Below, piece after piece: positions 36,758 to 45,486 of a stretch of DNA of 64,000 nt (the first letter of the stretch is position 1; each line of letters opens with the position of its first letter). Made by a program: the position numbers and the translations under genes. The stretch comes from Caballeronia glathei (lineage in GTDB: Bacteria; Pseudomonadota; Gammaproteobacteria; Burkholderiales; Burkholderiaceae): contig NZ_JFHC01000042.1 in assembly GCF_000698595.1 (NCBI RefSeq), positions 1 to 64,000 on the forward strand, given 5' to 3'. Under the pieces are notes generated by a model. The model was not told where the DNA came from, made no database searches, and saw only the letters and a list, made by a program, of their open reading frames with translations.

Positions 36758-37540
36758 ATGAGCACGTTTACCAATCCCCTCAAGCAGCATTTCGCCGAAT
36801 CCGGCACGCTCTTCGGCCTGTGGCTTTCGCTCGGCAGCGCGGACGCGGCTGAAGCGCTCGCGCACGCCGGCTTCGACTGGCTTTGCATCGACATGGAGCA
36901 CTCGGCGAACGACAGCCGCGACGTCATCGACCAGTTGCGCGCGATTGCTGCGGCGCATCTGCCGAGCGAGCCGATCGTGCGCGTGCCCGCGGCCGAAGGC
37001 TGGATCGTCAAGCGCGTGCTCGATGCGGGCGCGCGCACGCTGATGTTTCCGAACGTCGAATCGGCGGCGGATGCGCAACGCATCGTGCGGCTCACGCAAT
37101 ATCCGACCGCAGACGTGCGCGACGGCCTGCGCGGCGCCGCCGGCGCGGTGCGCGCCGCGGCCTACGGCATGCGCCGCGACTACATGACCACTGCCAACGC
37201 GCAGATCGCGACGATCGTCCAGATCGAGTCGGCGGCGGCGCTCGAAGCGGTCGACGCGATCGCGGCGACGCCGGGCATCGATTGCCTCTTCATCGGCCCG
37301 GCGGATCTCGCGGCAAGTCTCGGCCACCTCGGCGATTCGAAGCATCCGGACGTGCAGGCGGCGATCGACAGAGTCGTTGCCGCGGCGAAGCGCGCGGGCA
37401 TCGCGAGCGGCATCTTCGCACTCGACGTCGCGAGCGCGCGGCAGTACGCGCAGGCGGGCATCAAGGTGATCGCGCTGGCATCGGACGCAATGTGGCTGTT
37501 GAAGGCGACGCGGCAGGCGCTGCAGGAGGCACGGACATGA
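36758..37540 (+). CDS. HpcH/HpaI family aldolase
   Basis: A 260-residue metal-dependent class II aldolase of the HpcH/HpaI family, which cleaves 2-keto-3-deoxy or 4-hydroxy-2-oxo acids to pyruvate plus an aldehyde. Family motifs are FGLWLSLGSADAAEALAHAG, the IDMEHS segment, and the metal-binding QIESAAALE and FIGPADLAASLG. The exact substrate (4-hydroxy-2-oxoheptanedioate, 2-keto-3-deoxyrhamnonate or another) cannot be told. GGAG lies 6-9 bases upstream of the start. The stop overlaps the Sel1 gene start (ATGA). It lies 153 bases after queD, with no clear terminator. Confidence 0.88.
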   Translation: MSTFTNPLKQHFAESGTLFGLWLSLGSADAAEALAHAGFDWLCIDMEHSANDSRDVIDQLRAIAAAHLPSEPIVRVPAAEGWIVKRVLDAGARTLMFPNVESAADAQRIVRLTQYPTADVRDGLRGAAGAVRAAAYGMRRDYMTTANAQIATIVQIESAAALEAVDAIAATPGIDCLFIGPADLAASLGHLGDSKHPDVQAAIDRVVAAAKRAGIASGIFALDVASARQYAQAGIKVIALASDAMWLLKATRQALQEART

Positions 37541-38226
37541 ACACGGCATGGCGATTGGGCGCCGCGGCGGCGTCGCTGGCATTGGCCGCGGCGCTGAGCG
37601 GCGCGGCGCAGGCGGATACGCCGCTCAAGTCGAGCGATCTCGCGACGCAGAACGCCGTCGCGAACTACAACGCGGGGAATTTCGTCGCGGCGCGCTCGGA
37701 GTTCCGTCGCGCGGCGCAAAAGGGCAGCCGCCTCGCCGAATTCAACTACGCGATGATGCTGCTGAACGGCGAGGGCGGCCCGGCCGACGTCGACGAAGGC
37801 AAGAAATGGCTGCGCCGCGCCGCCGATGCGAACATGACGCACGCGCAATACGTCTACGGCAAGATGTACGACGACGGGCAGTTCGTCGACAAGGATCCGG
37901 CCGAAGCGCATCGATGGTTCCTGCGCGCCGCGAGTCAGGGGCACGTGCAGGCGGAACTGGCACTCGCGAACCAGTTCCTCGACGGCCGGGGAACGGCGCG
38001 CGACAACGTGCAGGCGTTCGCCTGGTACAAGAAGGCGGCCGAGGGCGGCGACATGACCGCGCAATACGTGGCCGGCTCCTTCTACGAGCGCGGCGGCGAT
38101 GGCGTCGAGCGCAATCTGAACGTCGCGCGGGCGTATTACGCGGCTGCCGCGGCGCAGGGCGATCCGGCCGCGAAGCTCAAATATCAGCAGCTCAGTGCCG
38201 AACTGGAGCGCAGCCGGCCGCAGTAG
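37537..38226 (+). CDS. Sel1-repeat (TPR-like) exported protein
   Basis: A 229-residue protein with an N-terminal signal peptide (hydrophobic stretch AAAASLALAAALSGAAQA, cleavage probably after AQA) and about four Sel1-like repeats of 36 residues from residue 65 onwards. Each ends with the pattern A...WLRRAAD or WFLRAAS (for example GHVQAELALANQFLDGRGTA). Sel1 proteins are scaffolds for protein contacts, often in the periplasm or cell envelope. The ATG overlaps the aldolase stop. No clear partner can be inferred. The transcript ends at a strong terminator shared with rodA. Confidence 0.87.
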   Translation: MNTAWRLGAAAASLALAAALSGAAQADTPLKSSDLATQNAVANYNAGNFVAARSEFRRAAQKGSRLAEFNYAMMLLNGEGGPADVDEGKKWLRRAADANMTHAQYVYGKMYDDGQFVDKDPAEAHRWFLRAASQGHVQAELALANQFLDGRGTARDNVQAFAWYKKAAEGGDMTAQYVAGSFYERGGDGVERNLNVARAYYAAAAAQGDPAAKLKYQQLSAELERSRPQ

Positions 38227-38276
38227 AACCGTCATGGATTTGCGCGGCCTCGCGCCGCGACTTTCCGGCCAATGAC

Positions 38277-38314
38277 AAAAAGGCCGTTCCGGATGGCTCC
38301 GGAACGGCCTTTTT
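38277..38314. terminator. Bidirectional terminator between the Sel1 gene and rodA
   Basis: A perfect 17-bp stem (38277-38293 with 38298-38314) with core GGCCGTTCCGGA, a 4-base loop and A/T runs at both ends. It serves the convergent Sel1 and rodA genes. Confidence 0.9.
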
Positions 38315-38335
38315 ACTTGCCTCGCGCCTGCGCGT

Positions 38336-39484
38336 TCAGCTCTGCATCAGCCGCTTCTGCCGCGCGACGCTCATGATCAGGCCGACGGCGACGCCGAGCG
38401 TCGTCAGCGCCGTTCCACCGTAGCTCATGAACGGCAAGGGCACGCCCACCACCGGCAGAATGCCGCTCACCATCCCGATATTGACGAACGCATAGGTGAA
38501 GAACGCGAGCGTCAGCGATCCCGCCAGCAGCCGCCCGAACAGCGTCGCGCCGTTCGCGGCAATGTAGAGGCCGCGCGCAATCAGCGCCATGTAGAGGAAC
38601 AGCAGGAAGAGGCCGCCCGCAAGCCCGAATTCCTCGGAAAACACCGCGAAGATGAAGTCGGTGTGCTTCTCGGGAATGAACTCGAGGTGAGCCTGCGTGC
38701 CCTGCAGCCAGCCCTTGCCGAGCGTGCCGCCCGAGCCGATCGCGATCACCGCCTGGATCGTGTGGAATCCCTTGCCGAGCGGGTCGGAGGTCGGGTCGAG
38801 CAGGGTGCAGATGCGGTGCTTCTGGTAGTCGTGCATCAAAGGCCAGTTCACGTCCGGCTGACAGATCCGGTCCTGGAACACCGCGACGCATGCAACCACG
38901 ACCACGCCCGCCACCACCACCGGCACGAGCAACCTGAAGCTCAGACCCGCGAAATAGATGACGAAGAAGCCGGCCGCGAACACCAGCACGGCGGTGCCGA
39001 GGTCGGGCTGCTTCGCGATCAGGCCGACCGGCACCGCAAGGATGAGAAAGCCGACGATGTAATCCCACCAGCGAATCTGGCCTTCGCGCCGCTGGTAGTA
39101 CCACGCGAGCATGAGCGGCATCGCGATCTTCATGATCTCCGATGGCTGGATCACCACGCCGACGTTCAGCCAGCGCTTTGCGCCCTTGCGCGTGAGCCCG
39201 AACGCGGCGACCGCGATCAGCAGCGCGACGCCGAATGTATAGAGCGGAACGGCGAAGCGCATGAGCGTCGGCGGCGGGATGTTGGCGAGAATCCACATCA
39301 GCCCGAACGTCAGCATGATGTTGCGCAACTGGTCCTCGACGCGGCCCGGCATGTCGAGACTCGCGCTGTAAAGCGTCACGATGCCGACGCACAGCAGCAG
39401 GAACACGATCAGCCCGAGCGGACGGTCGAAGCCCGCGAACATGCGCTTCGCACGGTCGAGCCAGGCGCGCTTGTCGAATTGCAT
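38336..39484 (-). CDS. rodA: Rod-shape peptidoglycan polymerase RodA (SEDS family)
   Basis: RodA is the SEDS-family glycosyltransferase that polymerises lateral-wall peptidoglycan with PBP2. The 382-residue protein has about ten membrane segments. Family patterns include DRPLGLIVFLLLC, LTRKGAKRWLN, IQPSEIMKIAMPL, the catalytic-loop aspartate in KQPDLGTAV, and FMSYGGTALT at the end. I choose the ATG at 39484 because GGAG lies 6 bases upstream of it; an in-frame ATG at 39496 is close to the mrdA stop. It is the last gene of the mre/mrd cluster. Confidence 0.95.
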   Translation of the reverse strand: MQFDKRAWLDRAKRMFAGFDRPLGLIVFLLLCVGIVTLYSASLDMPGRVEDQLRNIMLTFGLMWILANIPPPTLMRFAVPLYTFGVALLIAVAAFGLTRKGAKRWLNVGVVIQPSEIMKIAMPLMLAWYYQRREGQIRWWDYIVGFLILAVPVGLIAKQPDLGTAVLVFAAGFFVIYFAGLSFRLLVPVVVAGVVVVACVAVFQDRICQPDVNWPLMHDYQKHRICTLLDPTSDPLGKGFHTIQAVIAIGSGGTLGKGWLQGTQAHLEFIPEKHTDFIFAVFSEEFGLAGGLFLLFLYMALIARGLYIAANGATLFGRLLAGSLTLAFFTYAFVNIGMVSGILPVVGVPLPFMSYGGTALTTLGVAVGLIMSVARQKRLMQS

Positions 39485-39496
39485 CCCGATCTCCAT

Positions 39497-41752
39497 TTAC
39501 TCGTCGATGCCGCCGGTGGGCGTGTAGGTTTGAATGCCGTCGCGGCCGTCGCTGCGCGGGACAGCCGGGGCCGACGCGGCCGGCGGGCTCTTCGGTGCGC
39601 GCTTGCCGCCCGGCGCGGACGCCGGTGCCGGTGCCGCAGGCGCCGGGGCGACGCGCGCAGCCGGCCCCGAGGCGGCGGTCGCGGCCACGACCCGCGACGC
39701 CGCTTGCGCGGCTGCCGGACTGGACGCCGCCGCCGGTGAAAATGTCGCGGCCGACGCCGGCAGCGCGGCCTCGGCAGGCGTCTGCCCTTCGCCGATCACT
39801 GGCGCGCTGGCGTCCTGCGTCGCCGACGCGGCTGCCGCGACGGCCGCGGCCTGTGCGCCCGGCTTCAGGCGGTCGACGAGGTAGTAGTCGAGCACCTTGC
39901 GCGCGATCGGACCGGCCGCCTCCGCACCCCAGCCGCCGTTTTCGACGATCAGTGCAACCGCGATCGTCGGATGGTCGGCGGGCGCGAACGCGATGAAGAG
40001 CGCGTGGTCGCGCAGATGCTCGGCGATCGCGTGCCCCTTGTAGTTCGCGCCCTGCAGCGAATAGACCTGCGCCGTGCCGGTCTTGCCGGCCGCGACGTAA
40101 GGCGCGCCGACGAACACCTTCGCCGCCGTGCCGTTCGTCACGACGCCTTCCATCGCGCGCTTGATCACGTCGATGTCCTGCTGGCGCACGGCGATCTTGT
40201 CGCTGGCACCGCGCACGGTCGCGCGCATGTCCTTCGTGATCGGATTCTCGATGTCGCGCACGAGGTGCGGTTTCATCACGATGCCGTTGTTCGCGAGCGT
40301 CGCGGTCGCGTGCGCGAGCTGAAGGATCGTGAACGAGTTGTAGCCCTGGCCGATGCCGAGGCTGATCGTCTCGCCGTCATACCAGCGCTGCTGCTCAGGC
40401 TTGCGGTACGCCTTTCGCTTCCATTCGGTGGACGGCAGGATGCCGCGCGCCTCGCCCGAAATATCGATGCCGGTAATCTGGCCGAAGCCCCACGGCTTCA
40501 TGAAGCCGGCCATCGCGTTCACGCCCAGATCGCGGGCGAGCATGTAGAAATAGGTGTCGTTCGACACGACGATCGCGCGATTCATGTCGACCCAGCCCTG
40601 GCCCGAACGCACGTCGTTGCGGAACGTGTGGCCGCCGAAGATGAAGTAGCCGGGATCCTGGAAGCCCCAGCCCGGCGTGCGCTTCTTGAGCGTGAGCGCC
40701 GCGAGCGCCATGAACGGCTTGTAAGTGGAGCCGGGCGGATAGGTGCCGTGCAGCGGCCGGTTCAAGAGCGGGTGGTCCGGCGAGTTGTTGAGCGCGTCCC
40801 AGTTCTGCTGGTCGATGCCGTCGACGAACGCATTCGGATCGAAGCTCGGTGCGGAAACGAACGCGAGCACGTCGCCCGTGGAGGGTTCGATCGCGACCAG
40901 TGCGCCCTTCTTGCCCGTGTAAGCCTGCTCGGCGACCTGCTGCAAGCCGATGTCGAGCGAGAGCACGAGATTGTTGCCGGGCGTCGCCTGCGTGCGCGAC
41001 ATGGTGCGCACCGGCCGGCCGCCAGCCGTCACTTCCACTTCCTCGAAGCCCGTCAGGCCGTGCAGTTCCGTCTCGTAACTCTGCTCGACGCCGATCTTGC
41101 CGACGTAGTCGGTGCCCTTGTAGTTGTTCGCGTCGAGCCGCGGGTCGTAATGTTCGGAATCGGCGTCGTTCTGGTCGCTGGCGGAGTCGATGCGCTCCTG
41201 GTCGCGCTGCGAAATCCGCCCGATATAGCCGATCACGTGCGCGGCCGTCGGTCCGAGCGGGTACTGGCGGAAGAGGCGCGCCCGCACCTCGACGCCCGGA
41301 AAGCGGAAGCGCTGCGCGGTGAAGCGCGCGACTTCCTCGTCGGTCAGGCGGGTGCGGATCGGCAGGCTCTCGAAATTCTTCGAATCTTCGAGCAGCTTCT
41401 TGAAGCGCCGGCGGTCGCGGGCATCGATCGACACGACTTGCGAGAGCGCGTCGATTTCCTCGTCGAGCGTGCCGCTGATCTTCGACGGCGTGATTTCCAG
41501 CGTGTAAGCCGAGTAGTTCTTCGCGAGGACGACGCCGTTGCGGTCGGTGATGATCCCCCGGTTCGGCACGATCGGCGCGACCGAAATGCGGTTCTCGTTC
41601 GCCTGCAGCGAGTATTTGCTGAAGTGCCAGACCTGGAGGTACAGAAAGCGCAGGCCGATCAGCCCGAAGCAGACGAACACGAACAGCCCCGCCGCCGCGA
41701 CGCGCAGGCGGAATTTCGACAGCTGTTGTTCGGCGTTCTTGAATTCGGTCAT
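39497..41752 (-). CDS. mrdA: Penicillin-binding protein 2 (elongation transpeptidase)
   Basis: PBP2 is the D,D-transpeptidase of the rod complex, anchored in the inner membrane with its catalytic domain in the periplasm. The 751-residue protein has one N-terminal membrane helix (VAAAGLFVFVCFGLIGLRFL), a pedestal and the transpeptidase domain with the STYK motif at Ser342 (GSTYKPF), the SxN motif VVSNDTY and KTGTAQV. The last 110 residues form an Ala/Pro/Ser-rich extension that is absent from the 633-residue E. coli protein. It starts at 41752 and ends 12 bases before rodA. Confidence 0.95.
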   Translation of the reverse strand: MTEFKNAEQQLSKFRLRVAAAGLFVFVCFGLIGLRFLYLQVWHFSKYSLQANENRISVAPIVPNRGIITDRNGVVLAKNYSAYTLEITPSKISGTLDEEIDALSQVVSIDARDRRRFKKLLEDSKNFESLPIRTRLTDEEVARFTAQRFRFPGVEVRARLFRQYPLGPTAAHVIGYIGRISQRDQERIDSASDQNDADSEHYDPRLDANNYKGTDYVGKIGVEQSYETELHGLTGFEEVEVTAGGRPVRTMSRTQATPGNNLVLSLDIGLQQVAEQAYTGKKGALVAIEPSTGDVLAFVSAPSFDPNAFVDGIDQQNWDALNNSPDHPLLNRPLHGTYPPGSTYKPFMALAALTLKKRTPGWGFQDPGYFIFGGHTFRNDVRSGQGWVDMNRAIVVSNDTYFYMLARDLGVNAMAGFMKPWGFGQITGIDISGEARGILPSTEWKRKAYRKPEQQRWYDGETISLGIGQGYNSFTILQLAHATATLANNGIVMKPHLVRDIENPITKDMRATVRGASDKIAVRQQDIDVIKRAMEGVVTNGTAAKVFVGAPYVAAGKTGTAQVYSLQGANYKGHAIAEHLRDHALFIAFAPADHPTIAVALIVENGGWGAEAAGPIARKVLDYYLVDRLKPGAQAAAVAAAASATQDASAPVIGEGQTPAEAALPASAATFSPAAASSPAAAQAASRVVAATAASGPAARVAPAPAAPAPASAPGGKRAPKSPPAASAPAVPRSDGRDGIQTYTPTGGIDE

Positions 41753-41826
41753 GCAATGTTCGCGCTTGTGCGCGATTTCAGTTTAGCCGGTCGCGCGAGC
41801 GTCGGGCGGGCGGCGCGCGGCCGCAT

Positions 41827-42339
41827 TCAGATCGGACGGGTGTCGTCGGGATCGGCTGCGCGCCGTTGCGGCATCAGCAGCAGGAAGCTCGCGAGCGGCC
41901 AGAGCAGCGCTTCGACGAATCCGTCGATCAGATAGCCCCAGCCGGGAAACGCGGCGCCCGTCAGGAGGCGGATCACGAACGGCACGATCTGCGCGCCGAC
42001 CAGGAGCGGCGCGACGACGAACGTCTGCACCGGCAGCGACATCCACAGCACGCGCCGGTGAATCGTGATCGCGCCATACGACAGCAGCGTATAAGCGAGC
42101 GCGTGCTCACCGAGCAGGCTTGCGTTGTGGACGTCCATCAGCAGGCCGAGCAGGAACGCGATCCCCATTCCGACCTTGCGCGGCTGGTGGACATTCCAGA
42201 ACAGCAGCACGAGCGCGACGAAATCCGGCACGCCGACGAGCCGTCCCCACGGCATCAGGTTGAGCAGAAACGCGGCGGCCAGGCTGAAGCTGATGAAATA
42301 CGGATTGACCGGCTGAAGGATGTATTGCGGGCGATTCAT
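41827..42339 (-). CDS. mreD: Rod-shape-determining protein MreD
   Basis: A 170-residue inner-membrane protein with about five hydrophobic segments, needed for rod shape as a partner of MreC. It begins MNRPQYILQPVNPYFISFSL. Family features include the WGRLVGVPDFVALVLLFW segment and the GLLMDVHNASLLGEHAL loop. Its ATG overlaps the mreC stop codon (ATGA). It has low overall sequence conservation in the family, so the position between mreC and mrdA supports the name. Confidence 0.93.
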   Translation of the reverse strand: MNRPQYILQPVNPYFISFSLAAAFLLNLMPWGRLVGVPDFVALVLLFWNVHQPRKVGMGIAFLLGLLMDVHNASLLGEHALAYTLLSYGAITIHRRVLWMSLPVQTFVVAPLLVGAQIVPFVIRLLTGAAFPGWGYLIDGFVEALLWPLASFLLLMPQRRAADPDDTRPI

Positions 42340-43490
42340 TGCGCGACTCCGGACGCGGCCCTGGGAAGGTGCGCCTTCCTGTTCTTGTGCGGGGCCGCCG
42401 CGGAGGCGGGCTTGGCGGGCGCTGCGGCGGACGCCGCTTTCGGCGGCGTGGCCGGGCCGGCGGGAGCTGCCGGCGCGGCGGGTTTCGCGGGAGCAGCGGC
42501 AGCGGCCGCCGATGCAGTGGATGCGGCCACAGCCGCCGATGCCCCGCTTCCCGCAGCGGCTGCCGCAGCCTTCGACCCCTTGCCTTTCTTGCCCTTGTTT
42601 TCTTTCGCCTCTTTCGCGGCCGCGGCCGCCTCGGCTTCCACCGGATTCGGCGGGACGTTCACGTTGTAATGCAGCACGAGCAACTGGCGCGCGCCGCGCA
42701 CCGGCGCGACCGGCTGGCAGACGACGCGCGCAAACGCCGTATCCGCCTGCTTGTCCACGCGCACGACCTTCGCCACGGCGAGCCCCGGCGGATAGATGCC
42801 GTCGAGTCCGCTCGTCACGAGTTCGTCACCGGCCTGGACGTCGGCGCTGATCGGCACGAAGCGCAGGTCGAGCGAGTCGCCCTTCGGCGTGCCGTAGATC
42901 ACGCTGCGCAAGCCCGTGCGCACGATCTGAACCGGCACGGCCTGGTCCTTGTCGGTGAGCAGCGTGACTTCGGACTGGAGCGGGAACACCCGCGTCACCT
43001 GACCGATCACGCCGGCTTCGTTGACGACCGGCGCGCCGTCCTGGATGCCCTGCTGCGCGCCCTTGCCGATCACGACCTTTTGCGTGAACGGATCGCGCGT
43101 GTCGTACTGGATTTCGGCCGGCGTGGTCTGCGTCGTGGCGCGCGACTGCAGTTGCAGCAGCGCACGCAGATGCGCGTTTTCGATGCTCAACTGCTCGGCG
43201 TCGCCGGCCTTCACGGAAAGCTGGAGGTTCTTGTCGGCGAGCTTCTGGTTTTCGCTGCGCAGGTTGGCGCTCGTCACGGCGAGGTCGGCGGCGCCCATGA
43301 AGATGTCGCGCGGCACGAGCGCTGCGCGTTGCAGCGGATAAAGCCCCGCGCCCAGCACGCCGCGAACGATCTCGAGCGTGTTGAAGCGGGCGTCGGAGAT
43401 GAGCAGTGCGAGTGCGAGCACCACGAAGAAGATCAGCCGCGCGAGCGCAGACGGGCCTTGCTTGAAAAGTGGCGGCGGACTGTATTCCAT
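42336..43490 (-). CDS. mreC: Rod-shape-determining protein MreC
   Basis: MreC is a bitopic inner-membrane protein whose periplasmic part links MreB to the PBP2-RodA synthase. The 384-residue protein has a membrane helix at about residues 17-35, a coiled coil at about 70-110 (SANLRSENQKLADKNLQL) and two beta-rich domains to about residue 290. The last 90 residues are a low-complexity Lys/Ala/Pro tail not found in E. coli MreC. I start at 43490 (MEYSPPPLFKQGP), since the upstream open frame lacks family similarity. Its stop overlaps the mreD start. Confidence 0.93.
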   Translation of the reverse strand: MEYSPPPLFKQGPSALARLIFFVVLALALLISDARFNTLEIVRGVLGAGLYPLQRAALVPRDIFMGAADLAVTSANLRSENQKLADKNLQLSVKAGDAEQLSIENAHLRALLQLQSRATTQTTPAEIQYDTRDPFTQKVVIGKGAQQGIQDGAPVVNEAGVIGQVTRVFPLQSEVTLLTDKDQAVPVQIVRTGLRSVIYGTPKGDSLDLRFVPISADVQAGDELVTSGLDGIYPPGLAVAKVVRVDKQADTAFARVVCQPVAPVRGARQLLVLHYNVNVPPNPVEAEAAAAAKEAKENKGKKGKGSKAAAAAAGSGASAAVAASTASAAAAAAPAKPAAPAAPAGPATPPKAASAAAPAKPASAAAPHKNRKAHLPRAASGVAQ

Positions 43491-43573
43491 GGTCGGCGCC
43501 GAGGGCGTGAGCGGTTGGATCGATGCTGCAGGCCCCAGGCTTGTGGCGGGACCTGCCCTACGCTGTTTTAACA

Positions 43574-43598
43574 ACGGCCCGGGTTGGAGCCGGGCCGT
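43574..43598. promoter_or_regulatory. GC-rich hairpin between mreB and mreC
   Basis: ACGGCCCGG (43574-43582) pairs perfectly with CCGGGCCGT (43590-43598) over a 7-base loop. On the minus strand it is followed by TGTTAAAACA, which is not a T-run, so it may slow or partly stop transcription between mreB and mreC, or process the message. The role is inferred. Confidence 0.35.
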
Positions 43599-43684
43599 GT
43601 GTGCGTCGCGTTACGCGCGTGCTGTTTTTCTTTGCCTCGGCGGGCCTCTTTTGTGGAGCAGGGCCCGCGCGCGGTGGCCGCTCG

Positions 43685-44728
43685 TCACTCGTAGGAGAAG
43701 ATGCTGCCGAGCTTGTCCATGCGCTCGAGCGCCATGCCCGAACCGCGCACGACGCAGGTCAGCGGATCTTCGGCGACGAGCACCGGCAGGCCGGTTTCTT
43801 CCGCGAGCAGGCGGTCGAGATCGCGCAGCAGCGCGCCGCCGCCCGTGAGCATCATGCCGCGGTCGGCGATGTCGGCGCCCAGTTCCGGCGGCGTCTGTTC
43901 GAGCGCGATTTTCACCGACGACACGATCTGGTTCAGCGGATCGGTGAGCGCTTCGAGGATTTCGTTGCTCGAGATGGTGAAGCTACGCGGAATGCCTTCC
44001 GAGAGATTGCGGCCCTTGACTTCCATCTCCTTGACTTCGGAGCCCGGGAAAGCGGAACCGATTTCCTTCTTGATGGCTTCGGCCGTCTGCTCGCCGATCA
44101 GCATGCCGTAGTTGCGGCGGATGTAGTTGACGATGGCTTCGTCGAACTTGTCGCCGCCGACGCGCACCGAGCCCTTGTACACGATGCCGCCGAGCGAGAT
44201 CACGCCCACTTCGGTCGTGCCGCCGCCGATGTCGACGACCATCGAGCCCGTTGCTTCCGAAACCGGCAGGCCGGCGCCGATCGCGGCGGCCATCGGCTCT
44301 TCGATCAGGTAGACCTGCGACGCGCCGGCGCCATGCGCGGCTTCCTTGATCGCGCGGCGCTCGACTTGCGTGGAACCGCACGGCACGCAGATGATGATGC
44401 GCGGCGAAGGCGAGAACATCCGCGATTCGTGCGCAGTCTTGATGAACTGCTTGATCATCTGCTCGGTGACGGTGAAGTCGGCGATCACGCCGTCCTTCAT
44501 CGGGCGGATCGCCTCGATGTTGCCCGGCACCTTGCCGAGCATCTGTTTCGCTTCCTTGCCGACTGCCTGAATCGTCTTCTTGCCGTTCGGGCCGCCTTCC
44601 TGACGGATGGATACCACTGACGGCTCGTCGAGGACGATGCCTTTGCCGCGCATGTAGATCAGCGTGTTGGCGGTACCGAGATCAATCGCCAGGTCGTTGG
44701 AAAAGTAGCTGCGCAAAAAACCGAACAT
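43685..44728 (-). CDS. mreB: Rod-shape-determining protein MreB
   Basis: MreB is the bacterial actin that forms membrane-bound filaments guiding cell-wall synthesis. The 347-residue length and sequence are typical: amphipathic N-terminus MFGFLRSYFSNDLAIDLGTA, phosphate-1 motif DLGTANT, phosphate-2 VVDIGGGTTEVGV and the adenosine motif LTGGGALLRDLD. It is the first gene of the mreBCD-mrdA-rodA cluster, with a 194-base gap to mreC. It is divergent from gatC. Confidence 0.97.
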   Translation of the reverse strand: MFGFLRSYFSNDLAIDLGTANTLIYMRGKGIVLDEPSVVSIRQEGGPNGKKTIQAVGKEAKQMLGKVPGNIEAIRPMKDGVIADFTVTEQMIKQFIKTAHESRMFSPSPRIIICVPCGSTQVERRAIKEAAHGAGASQVYLIEEPMAAAIGAGLPVSEATGSMVVDIGGGTTEVGVISLGGIVYKGSVRVGGDKFDEAIVNYIRRNYGMLIGEQTAEAIKKEIGSAFPGSEVKEMEVKGRNLSEGIPRSFTISSNEILEALTDPLNQIVSSVKIALEQTPPELGADIADRGMMLTGGGALLRDLDRLLAEETGLPVLVAEDPLTCVVRGSGMALERMDKLGSIFSYE

Positions 44729-45104
44729 TCAAAATCCTGTCTCGCTGGGAGCCGTGCCTCGCTTCGAGCGTCTGGGACGGCAGCGGAAAAAATAACAGCT
44801 TGCGGGGCGGCGAAATCGTGTCGCCGCGAAACGCACAACTGCGAAGAAATCTACCGGGAGATGCGAACCAATCATGCAAACGTTTCTCGCAAATCAGTGA
44901 TCTTGGGAGAAGGCCGCTGGTAAGTCGATCCGTATTTGGGTCGAACGCGTAATGATACCTTATAATTTTGGAGTATCTATAGGAAAAGGACGGCACTTTG
45001 TGCCGGCATCAGACCCGTTTTCGAGGTCTTCTTCCAGACACGTAACTCTCTGTCGCAACGAATGTTTTCGACTTCGCGACAGTCAAGCTTTCTCCGGTGA
45101 TCGA
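44729..45104. other. Divergent promoter region of mreB and gatC
   Basis: 376 bases without a gene. On the plus strand there is a perfect TATAAT at 44961-44966 with only a poor -35 (TTGGGT at 44936-44941, 19-base spacer). A transcript from near 44973 would carry a small hairpin CGGCAC-TTT-GTGCCG (about 44991-45007) and a leader of about 130 bases before gatC. On the minus strand I see no convincing mreB promoter; T-rich TTATTTTTT near 44785-44798 is the only clear AT-rich stretch. Confidence 0.5.
44961..44966 (+). promoter_or_regulatory. Candidate -10 box of the gatCAB operon
   Basis: A perfect TATAAT, in an AT-rich stretch, 139 bases before the gatC start. The -35 region is weak. Confidence 0.5.
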
Positions 45105-45404
45105 ATGTCCCTGACCCTGACCGACGTAAAACGCATTGCGCACCTCGCGCGGCTCGAATTGCCCGAGCACGAGGCCGAACCGACCCTCGCGCGGCTGAAC
45201 GATTTCTTCGGTCTCGTCGAGCAGATGCAGGCCGTCGATACGACCGGCATCGAGCCGCTCGCGCATCCGATCGAACAGATCGAGGAGGTCGCGTTGCGTC
45301 TGCGCGACGACGCTGTTACAGAGCAGGTAAACCGCGAAGAGTTCCAGCGCTGCGCGCCCGCCGTGCAGGAAGGGCTCTTTCTCGTGCCGAAGGTGATCGA
45401 ATAA
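45105..45404 (+). CDS. gatC: Aspartyl/glutamyl-tRNA amidotransferase subunit C
   Basis: The small subunit of GatCAB, which amidates misacylated Glu-tRNA(Gln) and Asp-tRNA(Asn). The 99-residue protein opens with the conserved SLTLTDVKRIAHLARLEL and wraps around GatA. The ATG at 45105 begins this segment; the earlier open frame is not part of it. It is followed by gatA after 82 bases and gatB, the usual order. Confidence 0.95.
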   Translation: MSLTLTDVKRIAHLARLELPEHEAEPTLARLNDFFGLVEQMQAVDTTGIEPLAHPIEQIEEVALRLRDDAVTEQVNREEFQRCAPAVQEGLFLVPKVIE

Positions 45405-45486
45405 GCCCGCGGCGACGACCACAGCGCTCGCCGACAAGTCCCCGGCGCGCCGCCCGCATGGCGCCGCGCCCATCAGGAAAACAGCA

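Noticed and set aside
42400..42620. Tandem repeat or mobile-element remnant in the mreC end
   Set aside because: It is low-complexity coding sequence for an Ala/Pro/Lys tail, in frame, without repeated units of fixed length.
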